64,000 nucleotides of DNA from Tenebrio molitor (taxonomy: Eukaryota; Arthropoda; Insecta; Coleoptera; Tenebrionidae), in the NCBI RefSeq assembly GCF_963966145.1, contig NC_091046.1, positions 32,922,001-32,986,000 of the forward strand, read 5' to 3'. The notes beneath the pieces are model-generated. The model was not told the origin of the DNA. It saw only the letters and a program-made list of their open reading frames with translations, and made no database searches. Positions 11,025 to 21,183 of this stretch are shown in pieces (position 1 is the first letter of the stretch; each line of letters opens with the position of its first letter). Made by a program: the position numbers and the translations under genes.

Positions 11025-11284
11025 CGTGGAGGGAGAAAAGATTGGAGATGGCATTTCCTATGCTGCCCATGTTAAAAATGCGAACCCTCTAAAAGCACGT
11101 GCAACAACCTTTTATGACCCAGTCCACCATGCGCTAGATAAAGAAGCAAAATGCGCCTGGAAGGAAGGCGAAGGAAACCATTGGCCTAGCGTCTATATTC
11201 AGAAACCTTTTATGACTCTGTAGTTTTCGCGGGCGGGTACACTTATTTGAATTAGTGCCATCTCCAGTCTTTTCTCCCTCCACG
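11025..11284. mobile_element. MITE with 8-bp target duplication and a known empty site
   Basis: Ends CGTGGAGGGAGAAAAG and CTTTTCTCCCTCCACG are perfect inverses. ATTTCCGG is present on both sides (11017-11024 and 11285-11292). The paralogous element at 23055 has an uninterrupted site, ATTTTCGGGGAC, at about 23097. The 8-bp duplication suggests the hAT or P superfamily. Confidence 0.85.
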
Positions 11285-11559
11285 ATTTCCGGGGACGAGC
11301 TCAAGTGGCGCTGCCCGAGCGTTAGGCCAAACTAATGTATAACAAGTTGCATATCTGACTAGTTTCTGTATACCTAGTTGCCTATTTTTTTTTCAATTTA
11401 ATTTAAATTGATACTTATTAAAAAAAAATAAAAACGACTAATTAAGTATTAAACATTTTAATACAAATTCTAACATATACAACAAATTAGTAATTCATTA
11501 AACGAGTTTGTGTGTAAATTGGGATTTATTGGGCATGAGTGGGCTAGTAAGCTAGTTTA

Positions 11560-12110
11560 AAAGGCGAGTGAAACTGAATTGAAGGGTAGATCTAGTTTAA
11601 TAATTTGATTTTGCGTTAACTTTTAAAATTTCTGGAGATAATTTTAGAATCGTGCAAAAGGTTTTTTAATTTTGAAATTGTTTTTCGCTGATATCGGTCC
11701 ATATAATAAATGTTTCTATCTTTTGAAGTAAGACTACTAACTTTCTTGCATTCAAGTACTTGCAACACACTAGAAGATTTTGTTGGGTGTCTACTTTGGG
11801 CCTTGGGCATAACAGGAAGGATTAGATTCTCTACAGTGGGATTTTCAGTAATCGTAGAATTTTCAATTTGTTCAGCTGGTCTAACATTGTTTATTGAAGT
11901 TTGTTTGTCTTCACGAAGAAAAATCGACGTAGGGCGTATTTATAGAGTTTTGTTTTTTGAGTAAAGAAATTGTTGCTAAAATGTTTCTCGCAAATAAAGG
12001 CATTATCTGTTTTGAAGGGTGGTGCAACATTTACCTAAAGCTTCTATCCATCGTTTCCTTTGTTCTTCTAATTTTGGAAATTTAAAATGTTTATTTTTTA
12101 TCGCCGATCT
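11560..12110 (-). pseudogene. THAP domain and coiled-coil remnant (element I copy 1)
   Basis: On the minus strand a THAP half-domain can be read: FPKLEEQRKRWIEALGK near 12085-12035. After a likely GTAAAT donor, TDNAFICEKHFSNNFF and the basic RRF region follow near 11990-11930. Downstream, 11810-11616 encodes a Lys- and Leu-rich segment (KTISKLKNLL) resembling the coiled coil that follows THAP in P transposases. No catalytic domain remains. The frames are interrupted, so the gene is dead. The same segments, with small deletions, are in copy 2 (23055-24221). Confidence 0.5.
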
Positions 12111-12636
12111 TGTTGTTTACAAAGCATTTATGTTTAATTTTTCCCATATCCAAATAAATAAAATAAAAATTGCTATCTGAAAAACCATATTTCGTACTTT
12201 TTCAAAAAGAAAAAAATAACTTACCAGTACTTTATTTTGTAGAACAATTTATAAAATTTATTCACTAAACCTTGACAGAAATTAGAAAATTCAAAATTAC
12301 TGATGACATTATTAATTAATATTCAAATCAACCTTCTTTTTAAACGGAAATTCCCGATCGTATTAACGAGTAAATTCGGTAATTTAGTTTGGCCTAACGC
12401 TAGAGCAGCGCTAGTGTTGTCAGTGTCTCCCATGTTTTATACGGGTTTTGAAAGTCTTAATTCTGTTAATGGTCTGTGGAATGCACTACAAAAATTAAAA
12501 ATATTTTCTAACCTAATTTTATTTCGTTAAAATGTCAGACGTTTCTTGTGTCATTTTCTACGTTGGAAAAATGTTGCAAACAATAGAATTTCCATAGGTT
12601 GCTCTTAATATAAATTTATTTGTAGGCCCGTTAGTA

Positions 12637-12914
12637 TTGGGTGATTCAAAATGATTGTGGCCAAGTATGGCAACTATGTACGAAAATTTATGTGGCAACT
12701 GTATGGATGAGGTAGAGTTGTCATTTGTATGACATTTCATAAGCGTGCATTTGATTTTTTTGATATCATTAATTACACATTGATTTGACAGTTTTCAAAA
12801 TTGCGCGACTATGAACTGTCAAAGAAATATCAACTCTACCCTACCCACACAGTTGCCACATAAATTTTCGTACATAGTTGCCATACTTGGCCACAATCAT
12901 TTTGAATCACCCAA
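12637..12914. mobile_element. Mariner-type MITE
   Basis: TTGGGTGATTCAAAATGATT at the left is exactly inverted at the right, and the arms match for about 65 bp. TA flanks both ends (12635-12636 and 12915-12916). It is inserted in the left arm of the foldback-like element. Confidence 0.85.
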
Positions 12915-12935
12915 TAGTTAATAGGTAGATATTAT

Positions 12936-13413
12936 GCATTCACGATCTTTTTGGGACCGAGTTGGCTATGATTTTTTCCTTTCATGTTGGACTAACTGAC
13001 TCAGTGATGCAACGGATGCAATTTTTTTTTCTGTCAGTGTCTGTTCGACATTTTCTTGCCACCGGATTGCCAGATTTATTATTTTAATATTCCTAAGAAA
13101 CTAAATAATTTATTAAATTAAGCGTGTAAAAATAATTTAAATTTCCGTCAAAGGAACAGTCAAAATTGCCAAAATAATTTGATACGATAAAAATTTTTTA
13201 TTAAACGATTTAATTTAATTTAAAAATAACAGATCAGATTCAAGAGATCCGGCAACAATGTACCTATTCAGAAAATATAACCCTAAAGTGAAAACAACCT
13301 AACCTAACACAAAAAGTGTCAATTTCCTTTAGGGAATTTAGTTATCACCGAGGTACTGCCAACAAAATCACTAGATGGCCATAGCCAACTCGGTCCCAAA
13401 AAGATCGTGAATG
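12936..13413. mobile_element. MITE with GCATTCACGATC ends
   Basis: GCATTCACGATCTTTTTGGG then ACCGAGTTGGCTATG at the left is inverted at the right end. A TTAT-like sequence flanks both ends. Superfamily uncertain; no coding capacity. Confidence 0.75.
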
Positions 13414-13420
13414 CCTTATA

Positions 13421-13597
13421 ACGGGTGTTTTTTTAAATTTGGCGTCGAAGTAGGCGTTGAACTGTCGATTGTGAACGCAGTATACAGGTTACGGATCACG
13501 GATCAGCTGTTTAAATCTTACACTTTTACACGAGTGGTGCGATCTCAATCGACTCTCCAACGCCTACTTCGACGCCAAATTTAAAAAAACACCCTTT
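13421..13597. mobile_element. Mariner-type MITE (GGGTGTT..AAATTTGG family)
   Basis: ACGGGTGTTTTTTTAAATTT then GGCGTCGAAGTAGGCG is inverted at the right end. TA or TATA lies outside each end. A second member at about 45610-45785 shares the middle (GTCGATTGTGAACGCA, ACGGATCACGGATCAG). Confidence 0.8.
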
Positions 13598-13835
13598 ATA
13601 TGAAATAGCTTCGACGGTGCTGCTCCGCACGCATTTGGCCAAAACACTCCGTCGATTTCGATTATTACCGTTGTATTTAAAACAGTCAAAAAATATTTGT
13701 CAAATGTGACACTTTTCTGAAAAAAATAAAAATGTACTTATTAAAGATACATATGTAGTGCCATTTACAATTTACAACAGCCAACGTTTTCAGTATTGAG
13801 AAATTGTTAATAAGAAAACAATAAAGAAAAAAAAA

Positions 13836-14062
13836 TATGCCCTCTATTTTTATTAGCTATTATTTGTAATCGTCTTTGCCCGTTGCAGAAGCTACATACA
13901 TATTTGACTCAGGTAGCTGATTCCAGCATTCCGTTATTCGTTCAGGAGCCTTCAGCTCAAAGTATATGATTGATTGTTTATGCCGCTCGGTGCGATGTTG
14001 CTCCGTCTATCACTAGTGAAGACGATTGCAAATGGTAGCTAATAAAAATGGGGAGCATATTG
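13836..14062. mobile_element. Short inverted-repeat element
   Basis: The segment TTTTTATTAGCTATTATTTG then TAATCGTCTT near 13850-13880 is inverted at 14022-14058 with a few mismatches. It lies in the loop of the foldback-like element. Ends and target duplication are not clear. Confidence 0.55.
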
Positions 14063-14591
14063 AACCATTTCTGTAAAACTTATAATTGAGAGATATGAGA
14101 GAATTTTTGCATGTCTTCATGTTGTGACGCACAATTTTTGAGTTCTGGACAACAACAGGGCTTCATCTTTTCTATAAATATTGAGCTTTTCACTGGTATA
14201 TTACTCATTAAAAACAGATACTAACTCAGGAAAATATGAGCGTACAAAATTGGTACCGTTTTTATCGACCCACAATGTAACGGACCTTCAAATAAATTTA
14301 TATTTAGAGCATGGAAATTCAATTGTTTTGCAACATTTTTCCAGCGTAAAAAATGACACAAGAAACGTCTGACATTTAACGAAATAAAATTAGGTTAGAA
14401 AATATTTGCATTCTCCCTATTCTTCCTCCACGGAATATGTCAATATGAAATTGGGGAAAAGCTTACTATGCAACCTGTGTAATTCCGGAGAATAATTGGT
14501 TACCTACAAAAATTACTTTTAACTGTTAACAGAATTAGAATGTCGCCTACGCCTACTCTAAATATATATTTATTTGAAGGCCCGATATATA

Positions 14592-15438
14592 CCGGGTGTA
14601 TTATGAAAAACCTTTGGTGCTATAACTTCCTTATTTTTTATCCGATTTTAATAAATGATATGTCAAACAAAATCGTTTTACATGGGCTACAATTTGAATT
14701 GATCCAGTATTTGTTCTTGAGTTCTGTTTTTGACAAATGATAGTTAACTTTTTTTTTCAAATGGCACTATTAACTTTTTTTGCTCAGTTTTATAGAGATT
14801 TTTAATTTAAATATGAAAATGTAAACAACCATGCTCATGCATAGAAACAAAAAGAAGAAATTAAAAGATGATGTATTTTTTTAAAACCAAGCAGTCACAT
14901 TAAACAGTAATAAAAGTACATTCTAATTTTGCAAAGTGACTAAGACAGCTTTGGACATTCAAGACAATGTCTATTTGACTCCTGCTGATAACAAAGATGA
15001 TTTAATAAAAAGAATCGTAGCAGAATGTGAACAAATACCACCAGAATTTTTATTAAACGCCGCAATGGGCGTCAGTGGAAGGTGTCGAATGTGCCTTAGA
15101 GAGAATGGAGGTAATTTCAAACATTTGCTATTGTAAAGTTATGATTACTTGATTTTTAGAAATTCTATTTTTTTTATTAAAAACAAATTTTTGATTTTTT
15201 ATTTTAATGTTTGTGTATTCAGAAGATAAACATCTATCAGAATAAAGATAAAAAAATATACAGTGCAATTTAAAAAAACAAAGTTAGCTGCGGTCTGTCA
15301 AAAAATATAATGTTAAAAAAAATCATATCATGTCGGGCTATAGTGTTTCTAAAACGATTTTGTTTGACGTATCATTTGTTAAAATCGAATAAAAAATAAG
15401 GATGTTATAGCACCAAAGGTTTTTCATAATACACCAGG
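14592..15438 (+). mobile_element. Deletion derivative of a mariner-like element
   Basis: CCGGGTGTATTATGAAAAAC and the inverse ending CACCAGG match for about 90 bp. TA flanks both ends (14590-14591 and 15439-15440). Inside is only the tail of a transposase gene. Confidence 0.85.
14936..15136 (+). pseudogene. C-terminal tail of a mariner-like transposase
   Basis: The frame reads VYLTPADNKDDLIKRI, then IPPEFLLNAA, then CLRENGGNFKHLL. This is the characteristic end of insect mariner-like transposases (the R-x2-C-x4-GG-xF-HLL pattern). It ends with a stop 12 bases after the pattern. The DNA-binding and DDE parts are absent, so it can encode no activity. The element is probably moved in trans, if at all. 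Confidence 0.75.
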
Positions 15439-16059
15439 TATGTATAACAGAAGAGTTGTGTGTTGTGTTGCCAAAATTTACGATCCAAGTGTATTTTTGA
15501 ATAAAAGAAGTATTGGAAAGAAATTACGTATCGCGTTAGAACGAAAAATTAATTTTTCATGGTTTATATGTAAAAGTCATTTTCTTAAAATTAAAACAAA
15601 ATTGTTGGATGCAGCAATGACATGCAGCAAGACATGTTACTTACGAAGAAAATGGGGATTTTCAGAATATGTATTTAATTTGAGTTTTGGTTCTAGTTTT
15701 TAATTTAATTCATTTATTGTTAATTTTTCTTATAATTAATAAAACGTTGTGCATTTTAAAGACATTTTACATTTGAAATTAATATTAAATGAGGACAAAA
15801 TTATTAAGTTAAACAACTCCATCAAGCATGCTTATAAAATTAGTTCGGCCAAGTGCTCGAGCCGCGTTGAAATCGTGTTTTCAAAAATTGGGTAGCAATT
15901 CAACGTCTTATTTTAGTTTTCCGTTGACCGTTTGTTAATTTCAATGTTAATGAATTATTTTGTCTAAAATATAGTGTATTTAATGGACCTCATTAATACA
16001 CTATTTTTCATTAATCAACGATTTTTGCGATTTTGACGTTTTGATGATATTTTGATGTA
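15439..16059. other. No recognised gene; one open frame of 87 codons
   Basis: The frame at 15440-15703 has spaced Cys and His residues (CKSHFL, CSKTC) but no family I can name. A small hairpin (ATAGTGTATTTAATG with its inverse) lies near 15970-16005. The frame starts inside the target duplication of the upstream mariner derivative, which argues against a real gene. Confidence 0.3.
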
Positions 16060-16263
16060 CAGAGTGATCAACAAGGACTGAAGCTGTTGGCAACAATGAC
16101 AACATGATGAAAATTTCAGTGAAGTTGTCAATTTTGACGGGTAAATTCAAACTTCATTTTTGTATCAATTTATTTATTAAAATGGTTTTTACACTAGAGC
16201 ATACTTTGGGAATATTTTGCTGTCATTTGCTGCCAACAGCTTCAGTCCTTGTTGATCACGCTG
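16060..16263. mobile_element. Mariner-type MITE (CAGAGTGATCAACAAGG)
   Basis: CAGAGTGATCAACAAGGACT then GAAGCTGTTGGCA is inverted at the right. TA flanks both ends (16058-16059 and 16264-16265). A short MVFTLEH start-like peptide near 16182 resembles the first residues of DUF4817-type mariner transposases. The element at 22621-22872 is a relative. Confidence 0.85.
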
Positions 16264-16297
16264 TATAAACAACCTCGAACATGCATTGTTTGGGTAT

Positions 16298-16450
16298 CGC
16301 GACAAAAGCGCGCCGCAAAAAGAGCGCGCGACAAAAGAGCGTGCGACATAAGAGCGCGGCGACATAAGAGCGCGGCGACATAAAAGCGCGGCGACATAAG
16401 AGCGCGACGACATAAGAGCGCGGCGACAAAAGAGCGTGACCACAAAAGAA
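16298..16450. repeat. Minisatellite, about 16-bp unit
   Basis: About nine imperfect tandem copies of a unit like GCGCGGCGACATAAGA, with CAAAAGA variants. The array codes for no sensible protein and is far richer in GC than its neighbourhood. Confidence 0.85.
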
Positions 16451-16694
16451 GGTAAATACAGGTTGCCTTTGCCTTTGCCTTTCTTAAGGCAATAATTAAT
16501 TTCCATATTGAATGAAAATTTTCCTTACCCTTTAGTTATACTAAGACTTGGCGCGACCTTGAAACACAACAAGAGAGAAAAAAAAGGCATTTGCACAAGG
16601 TTTGAATGGTGGGACACGATCTAGGAGGACGCCCTGAGGCTGTCTAGCCAGAAAAAACGCGAAAATTTCAGTCTTGTCACAGTGTTTATTTGTC

Positions 16695-16830
16695 TCACGC
16701 TATTTTGTCGCGGCGCTCTTTTGTCGTGGCGCTCTTTTGTCGCTGCGCTCTTTTGTCGCTGCGCTCATATTGCGGCTCTCTTTTGTCGCGCGCTCATTTG
16801 TCGCGCGCTCAAATGTCGTAGATTCCATTG
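16695..16830. repeat. Minisatellite in opposite orientation
   Basis: About seven copies of GCTCTTTTGTCGCKGC, the reverse complement of the unit at 16298-16450. The two arrays face each other across about 245 bp. Confidence 0.85.
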
Positions 16831-17371
16831 TTTGCACTTACAAATAGTGCAGCAGGTAGTGCAGCAGGGTTTTCTATATTGCATTAACTGCACAATTACG
16901 AATTCACTTTTGCAAAAGCCGACCTTTTTGGTTATAATTCGAATGTCATATTTTTCAAAGGTAACTAGGTTTTCTTAGCAACCGTGATTTTTACGTGAAA
17001 TTGAATGTGAATGGAGTTGACGTCTTCTGACACTCTTTGTGGAAAAGTGAAAGTAGAAAGTGTTGAAAAATTTAAAAATGGCCTACCCTGAGGACAAAAA
17101 AAGGATGAAGGTATTTTATAAGGTCTTAGATTGATCGAAAAAGATGAAATTGGTTTTAATTTGGCTTTAATTTGAAATTTTGTCACAAAAAAAAAAGTTT
17201 GCCGTCAACGAAAAATTTTTGTAATCAACTCGTTTGTTATTGGGCGATTAATAATCTCAACTATTTAATTGTCTGTGGGCACGACCTGCTGTATTATAAC
17301 CGGCCTGTTCAAAAGTGTAATTTGAGTGATCCCCGCAGAGCGCTAGTGTACGGGCGCTTTTTGGGGATATT

Positions 17372-17745
17372 ACTCTCGTGTCAAAAATAAATTACTCCCT
17401 AGGATTTAGGGATATTCGTTACTAGGTTGCCATAAATTTGGTTAGGTTGAAGGCTATGTGGTTTCTGGTGACAAACAAAAGATATCCCAAAAATGTAAGA
17501 CAGCAAATTAATTGTAACAGTTGCAAATGACTAATTTGTCGCTAAGTGATACCTAGATGATTTTTCGTTTCACAATCAATTTTGGTTACTGGCGGCATAT
17601 TTATTCGGATTTAATTTCTCAATATGGTTCGTTAACCATTGGCATTCAAAATAACCTTTGAAAATTCTAGTTACACACAACCTGGAAAACGTTATTTCCC
17701 TAAAAGTTCGAATTCTAGGGAGTAATTTATTTTTGATACGAGAGT
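17372..17745. mobile_element. MITE with ACTCTCGTRTC ends
   Basis: ACTCTCGTGTCAAAAATAAA then TTACTCCCTAG is inverted at the right end. ATAT-like sequence flanks both ends. No coding capacity. Confidence 0.75.
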
Positions 17746-18795
17746 ATATAGGTATTCATCTTATACGTTTTTGTCACCGAGAGTTTTTCTCGTTCAAATG
17801 ACATTCCAATTTAAAATCAAAAATACAAAAATACGATTATATTCAGTATTGTTTTAGAAAGAAAATATGAACTTACTGTACTCAGTCTTAACTCTAAAAT
17901 CATGTTTAAACATATTTTTCCGCATTTTTATTCTTCAGAAGCGCCCGTAATGTGGCGCCCTCATCGGCGAAAATTTGCTCTTTCTCGGAAACATTTTCGC
18001 AATGCTTTTTTAATGAAATGAACAGGCGGGTTATTATACAGCACGTCATGTCTTTGGGCAACCATGGCCTACTAAATCTGAACTGCGCTGCGCTTATTAC
18101 GGCCGTAACAAAGCTCGGATTTTCAATGGAGCAATTGATTCCGCTAACCTCAAAAAATTTACCCTTAACTAACTCCATCTGTTAGCGAAATAGAAAACAA
18201 AAATGTAATTTGAATTGAAATTATCCAATCACAATCACATAACGTATTAACGTGTTTATTTTGTTAGGTTAACACTTTCTATTTTGTCATTTTGACGCAA
18301 AATAAATTTTCACGTATACATTCATTTCTGTTTTAGACCAGAGTAGGCTATTTTAATTTTTGTATACGTTTCATGAACGTAAGAATACCTAATAATTACA
18401 ATAATCAAATTATGAAACATAATATTTAAATATAAAATGGAATTGCAAAATCTGAAAATGGATAGAGCACAGTAGAAAAATTAAAAGTAAAACTATCTAT
18501 CTGCAGGAAGACAATACCTTTCTCGTAAGTTTATAATTTTAAAACCTTCCTACTTGTGAGTTTATTCTGAATTGATTTCGTTTTTATCGTAATCTGTTTT
18601 TTTTTATAAACAAATGTTTAAATTTGGTTTCATTACTAATTGGATAATAACTACAAATTTTATCTTTGTGTTTATCACAGGTAAATATGGAATTCTGTAT
18701 TAAATGTGGATGCAAAGTAGTAACCAGTGGTTGACAAAGATTTTTTGGAATTAAATATTATAAAATGTGTGTGGCAATATTAGCATGGTAGATTT
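17746..18795. other. No confident gene; contains a segment repeated at 28 kb
   Basis: Overlapping 77-90 codon frames on opposite strands (17906-18185) have no recognised domain. The segment 18049-18112, around CCATGGCCTACTAAATCTGA and GGCCGTAAC, recurs inverted at about 27974-28040, so it belongs to a repeat. The last 8 bases, GTAGATTT, are the target duplication of the next element. Confidence 0.4.
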
Positions 18796-19048
18796 CATAG
18801 ATAAAATAAAGACAAATAGAATGAAAAGAGGCCTATCAATTTTGTGCAACAGAATCCATGGTAATGGTTTATCGCACCGTCCACAAGCCAAGAGATGGCG
18901 CAAATTTGGAAGGAAGATTTAAACTTTTGAAATCAAAGTTGTCTCAATTCATTTCATTTACTTTCATGTCACGAAGTATTGTTATCACGTCTTTTCTAAA
19001 AATTTAAATACGACAATTCGTGTTCGTAGCTAAAACTGTAATAACTAC

Positions 19049-19719
19049 TATGAAGCTATGTAGTGTTCAAAAGTGCTAGCACCCGCCACATGTTCCCCAA
19101 TCCTTTAAAATATCCTGCGCGGTTTCGGGAATGGTTACAAAGAATGGGCAATGTTTATCTCTTCGAAATCGATCAAATGAAAGTTTACAATGGATATACG
19201 GTTTGTGCATCCACATTTCAGACTTTCCGATTACGACACGAACAATAGAGTGAAAAATACGGCAATACCTAGCTCACAAATTCCAATGGGTAAAGTGAAA
19301 ACTATTTAGAATCAAAATTCTATAATAATCATCTTCAAACTTTTTAGAAAATGAGGATGATCCAACAAGGATTATTATTCATGGAAATTACGAAAAAAGA
19401 ATTCCCGAATTGACTTCTTACAATTCCTTACCAGATATCCGATAACCAAATACAAACTTCAAAAGAAAGTAACCAGTTTTCTGTTGAAAAAATCAAATGC
19501 CGTGTGAAATTATTCTCAAAATTTGAAATGAAGTTAAAAGGTAAAGTTTTGGGGGATGATGCAATACATTTTTGTTTGGCACAATCGAAAAAAAGAGACG
19601 TTAAACTAAAAGGGCGCAAATACACTACAGAAAATAAAATCTTAGCATTGGCGTTTTACAAACAATCTAGGAGAGCTTATTCAAAATTAAGAGAATTTTT
19701 TGCACTTCCTACACTGTAG
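19049..19719 (+). pseudogene. THAP and linker remnant of a P transposase
   Basis: From 19049 the reading gives MKLCSVQKC, then (after a frameshift) TRHMFPNPLKYPARFREWL, VCAS, and (after a further one-base shift) DTNNRVKNTAIPSS. This is a THAP domain with its AVP/AIP box, broken twice. From about 19504 a second piece reads VLGDDAIHFCLAQ, then GRKYTTENKILALAF and SRRAYSKLREFFALPT. That matches the block after the coiled coil in P transposases, where the DDE-like core begins. The core itself is missing. The 32344-32610 remnant has a closely similar THAP sequence (FPNPIKYPVHFMEWI). The element is non-autonomous. Confidence 0.75.
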
Positions 19720-20018
19720 AAATGTATAAGAAGATGTTGAAAATAAAAAATATTAAAATAAACCTGTTTTTTATTATCTTTTTTAAATTATTAAGGCCCG
19801 GTTTCACCAATAGTAAATAAATCGTCAGTTACTTATTTAACGAATAACTTTTATTTGTACGTTAAGGAAAAAGTTGTTTCACCAAATAATTTTGATGTTC
19901 AGTTAACTATTTCGATAACAACTGTTTTTAAAATAATTTTCTCATTGATTGTACCCAAAAATATTAAATTATTCTGACGTTTTACGTCATTTCAATCATC
20001 TGCTGCGACGATTTGAGA

Positions 20019-20962
20019 ATGGATCAAGGGCAAAAAAGAAAAAGAGAAAGATCCAAAAATTTTCTTGAAGAAGAAAAAGAGTATCTGTTAGGGTTGGTTA
20101 CAGATAAAAAGGGTATAATCGAAAATAAGAAATCGGATACTATTAGCGCCAAGCAAAAACGTGAAATTTGGAACTTAATTGCACCAATTTAATGCCAGCT
20201 CAAAAACCGGTACGCGTAATGCTCAAAACTGAAGCTCCTTTACGACAATTTAAAAAAATCTACAAAAAAGAAATTGGCCGATGAAAAGGTAGTAAAATTC
20301 TAAAATTTTGAATTAAAATTTTAATGGTTCTAATAAATTTTAGGTGCAAACTTATAAAACTGGAGGTGGTTCAAAATAAAAAACTCTCACAGTTAATACA
20401 ACTTGCGACAATATGCTGGTTAATTTATTAGGACCCACTATAACGCCTCATGAAAATCCTTATGATAGTAACGGTAAAATTTGACAAAAAATATTGTAAC
20501 AATAACAGTAATAATCGCTGTACTTTCTTTATAGAGTTACCAGTATCAGTTCATGATTTCTCTAATCACATATATGATCATAATATTGATAATGATATCA
20601 CTGAATACGTAAACGAGTAGGCCCAGATTGATGAAACAGTCATTATAAATACTGAACACGAAAAGCAACTGTATCTAAGTACCAGCCCCGATATTCTAGA
20701 GGAGGAATGTGAAACTTCTGCAGAGGCTGTTGTAGTCCCTGAAAATACTAAAATTAAAACGTTTTTAAAAAACATCCGTTCTAATAAGAACAGTAAAAGA
20801 AACACAAGCATCGATTCTATTCAAAGAGAATTATGGGCCTTAAAAAAAAAAAATATCAAAAACAAATTGAAGCATTAGAAATTATTCGAAAAAAGAGTTA
20901 GAAGATTTATAGGGAAAAGAATTGGATAACCTATTAAAAACTAAACAGTTAAATTCATTGTA
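20019..20962 (+). pseudogene. Harbinger Myb/SANT-like accessory protein, broken
   Basis: The ATG at 20019 opens MDQGQKRKRERSKNFLEEEK, followed by ISAKQKREIWNLIA. Then, across frameshifts, FNASSKTGTRNAQ and LKLLYDNLKKSTKKKLADEK follow. This is a Myb/SANT-like DNA-binding domain of the kind that partners PIF/Harbinger transposases. An exon beginning near 20535 continues an acidic region (several stops) and ends in a Lys-rich coiled coil (QRELWALKKK). At least two frameshifts and three stops are visible, so the protein cannot be made from this copy. In the family it assists nuclear import and end binding. Confidence 0.7.
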
Positions 20963-21183
20963 ATATTTTTTCTGTTTTTCATTAGAATTCTTTGTCAAAA
21001 TTTATTTTATTTTATAAAGGTGCACGTAAAAATATAAAATGTTAAATTAGATGCTTACTACCTATTAAAAATGGTGTTAATTAAAGCCGTACGAACAGCC
21101 CTATTTTCATTGTTGTTAATAATTTCGACGTTAAAGATATCATCTGGTTCTTCGAAAGGTGGAATATCTATTTCTGGATCTTC

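Larger units (their letters stand above)
10975..12478 (-). mobile_element. THAP-type element I, copy 1
   Basis: Termini are CACAGACAATTAAAC and its partial inverse ending GGTCTGTG. The 8-bp sequence GAATGCAC flanks it on both sides (10967-10974 and 12479-12486). A second copy of the family lies at 23055-24221 with its own duplication. Copy 1 carries an extra MITE (11025-11284) that copy 2 lacks. The length without that MITE is about 1.24 kb. Eight-base duplications and an internal THAP-like exon indicate the P superfamily. Confidence 0.8.
10860..14522. mobile_element. Long-inverted-repeat (foldback-like) element
   Basis: The left arm 10860-10974 plus 12487-12636 is the inverse of the right arm 14275-14522 over about 250 bp, with small indels. 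The outer part begins AAGTAATTTTTGTAGGTAAC on both sides. The left arm is split exactly where a THAP element (10975-12478) inserted. The interior consists of further MITEs, and no transposase belonging to this element was found. Its target duplication is unclear. Confidence 0.7.
16264..17371. other. Region of two opposed minisatellites, otherwise without a gene
   Basis: Apart from the arrays at 16298-16450 and 16695-16830, this stretch has no recognisable gene. A TTTAAAAATGGCC region near 17070 and a GTGATCC..GGGATATT region near 17325-17370 were checked and gave nothing. Confidence 0.35.

Noticed and set aside
10969..11223. An 84-codon open frame
   Set aside because: It crosses the boundary and target duplication of a MITE (11025) and has no domain, so it is a chance frame.
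15440..15703. Cys/His-containing frame that might be a zinc-finger protein
   Set aside because: Cys and His spacing fits no known finger, and the frame opens within the border of a mariner derivative.
16298..16830. Short regular repeats that could suggest a CRISPR array
   Set aside because: Units are directly adjacent with no unique spacers, the arrays are inverted to each other, and the context is eukaryotic. They are minisatellites.
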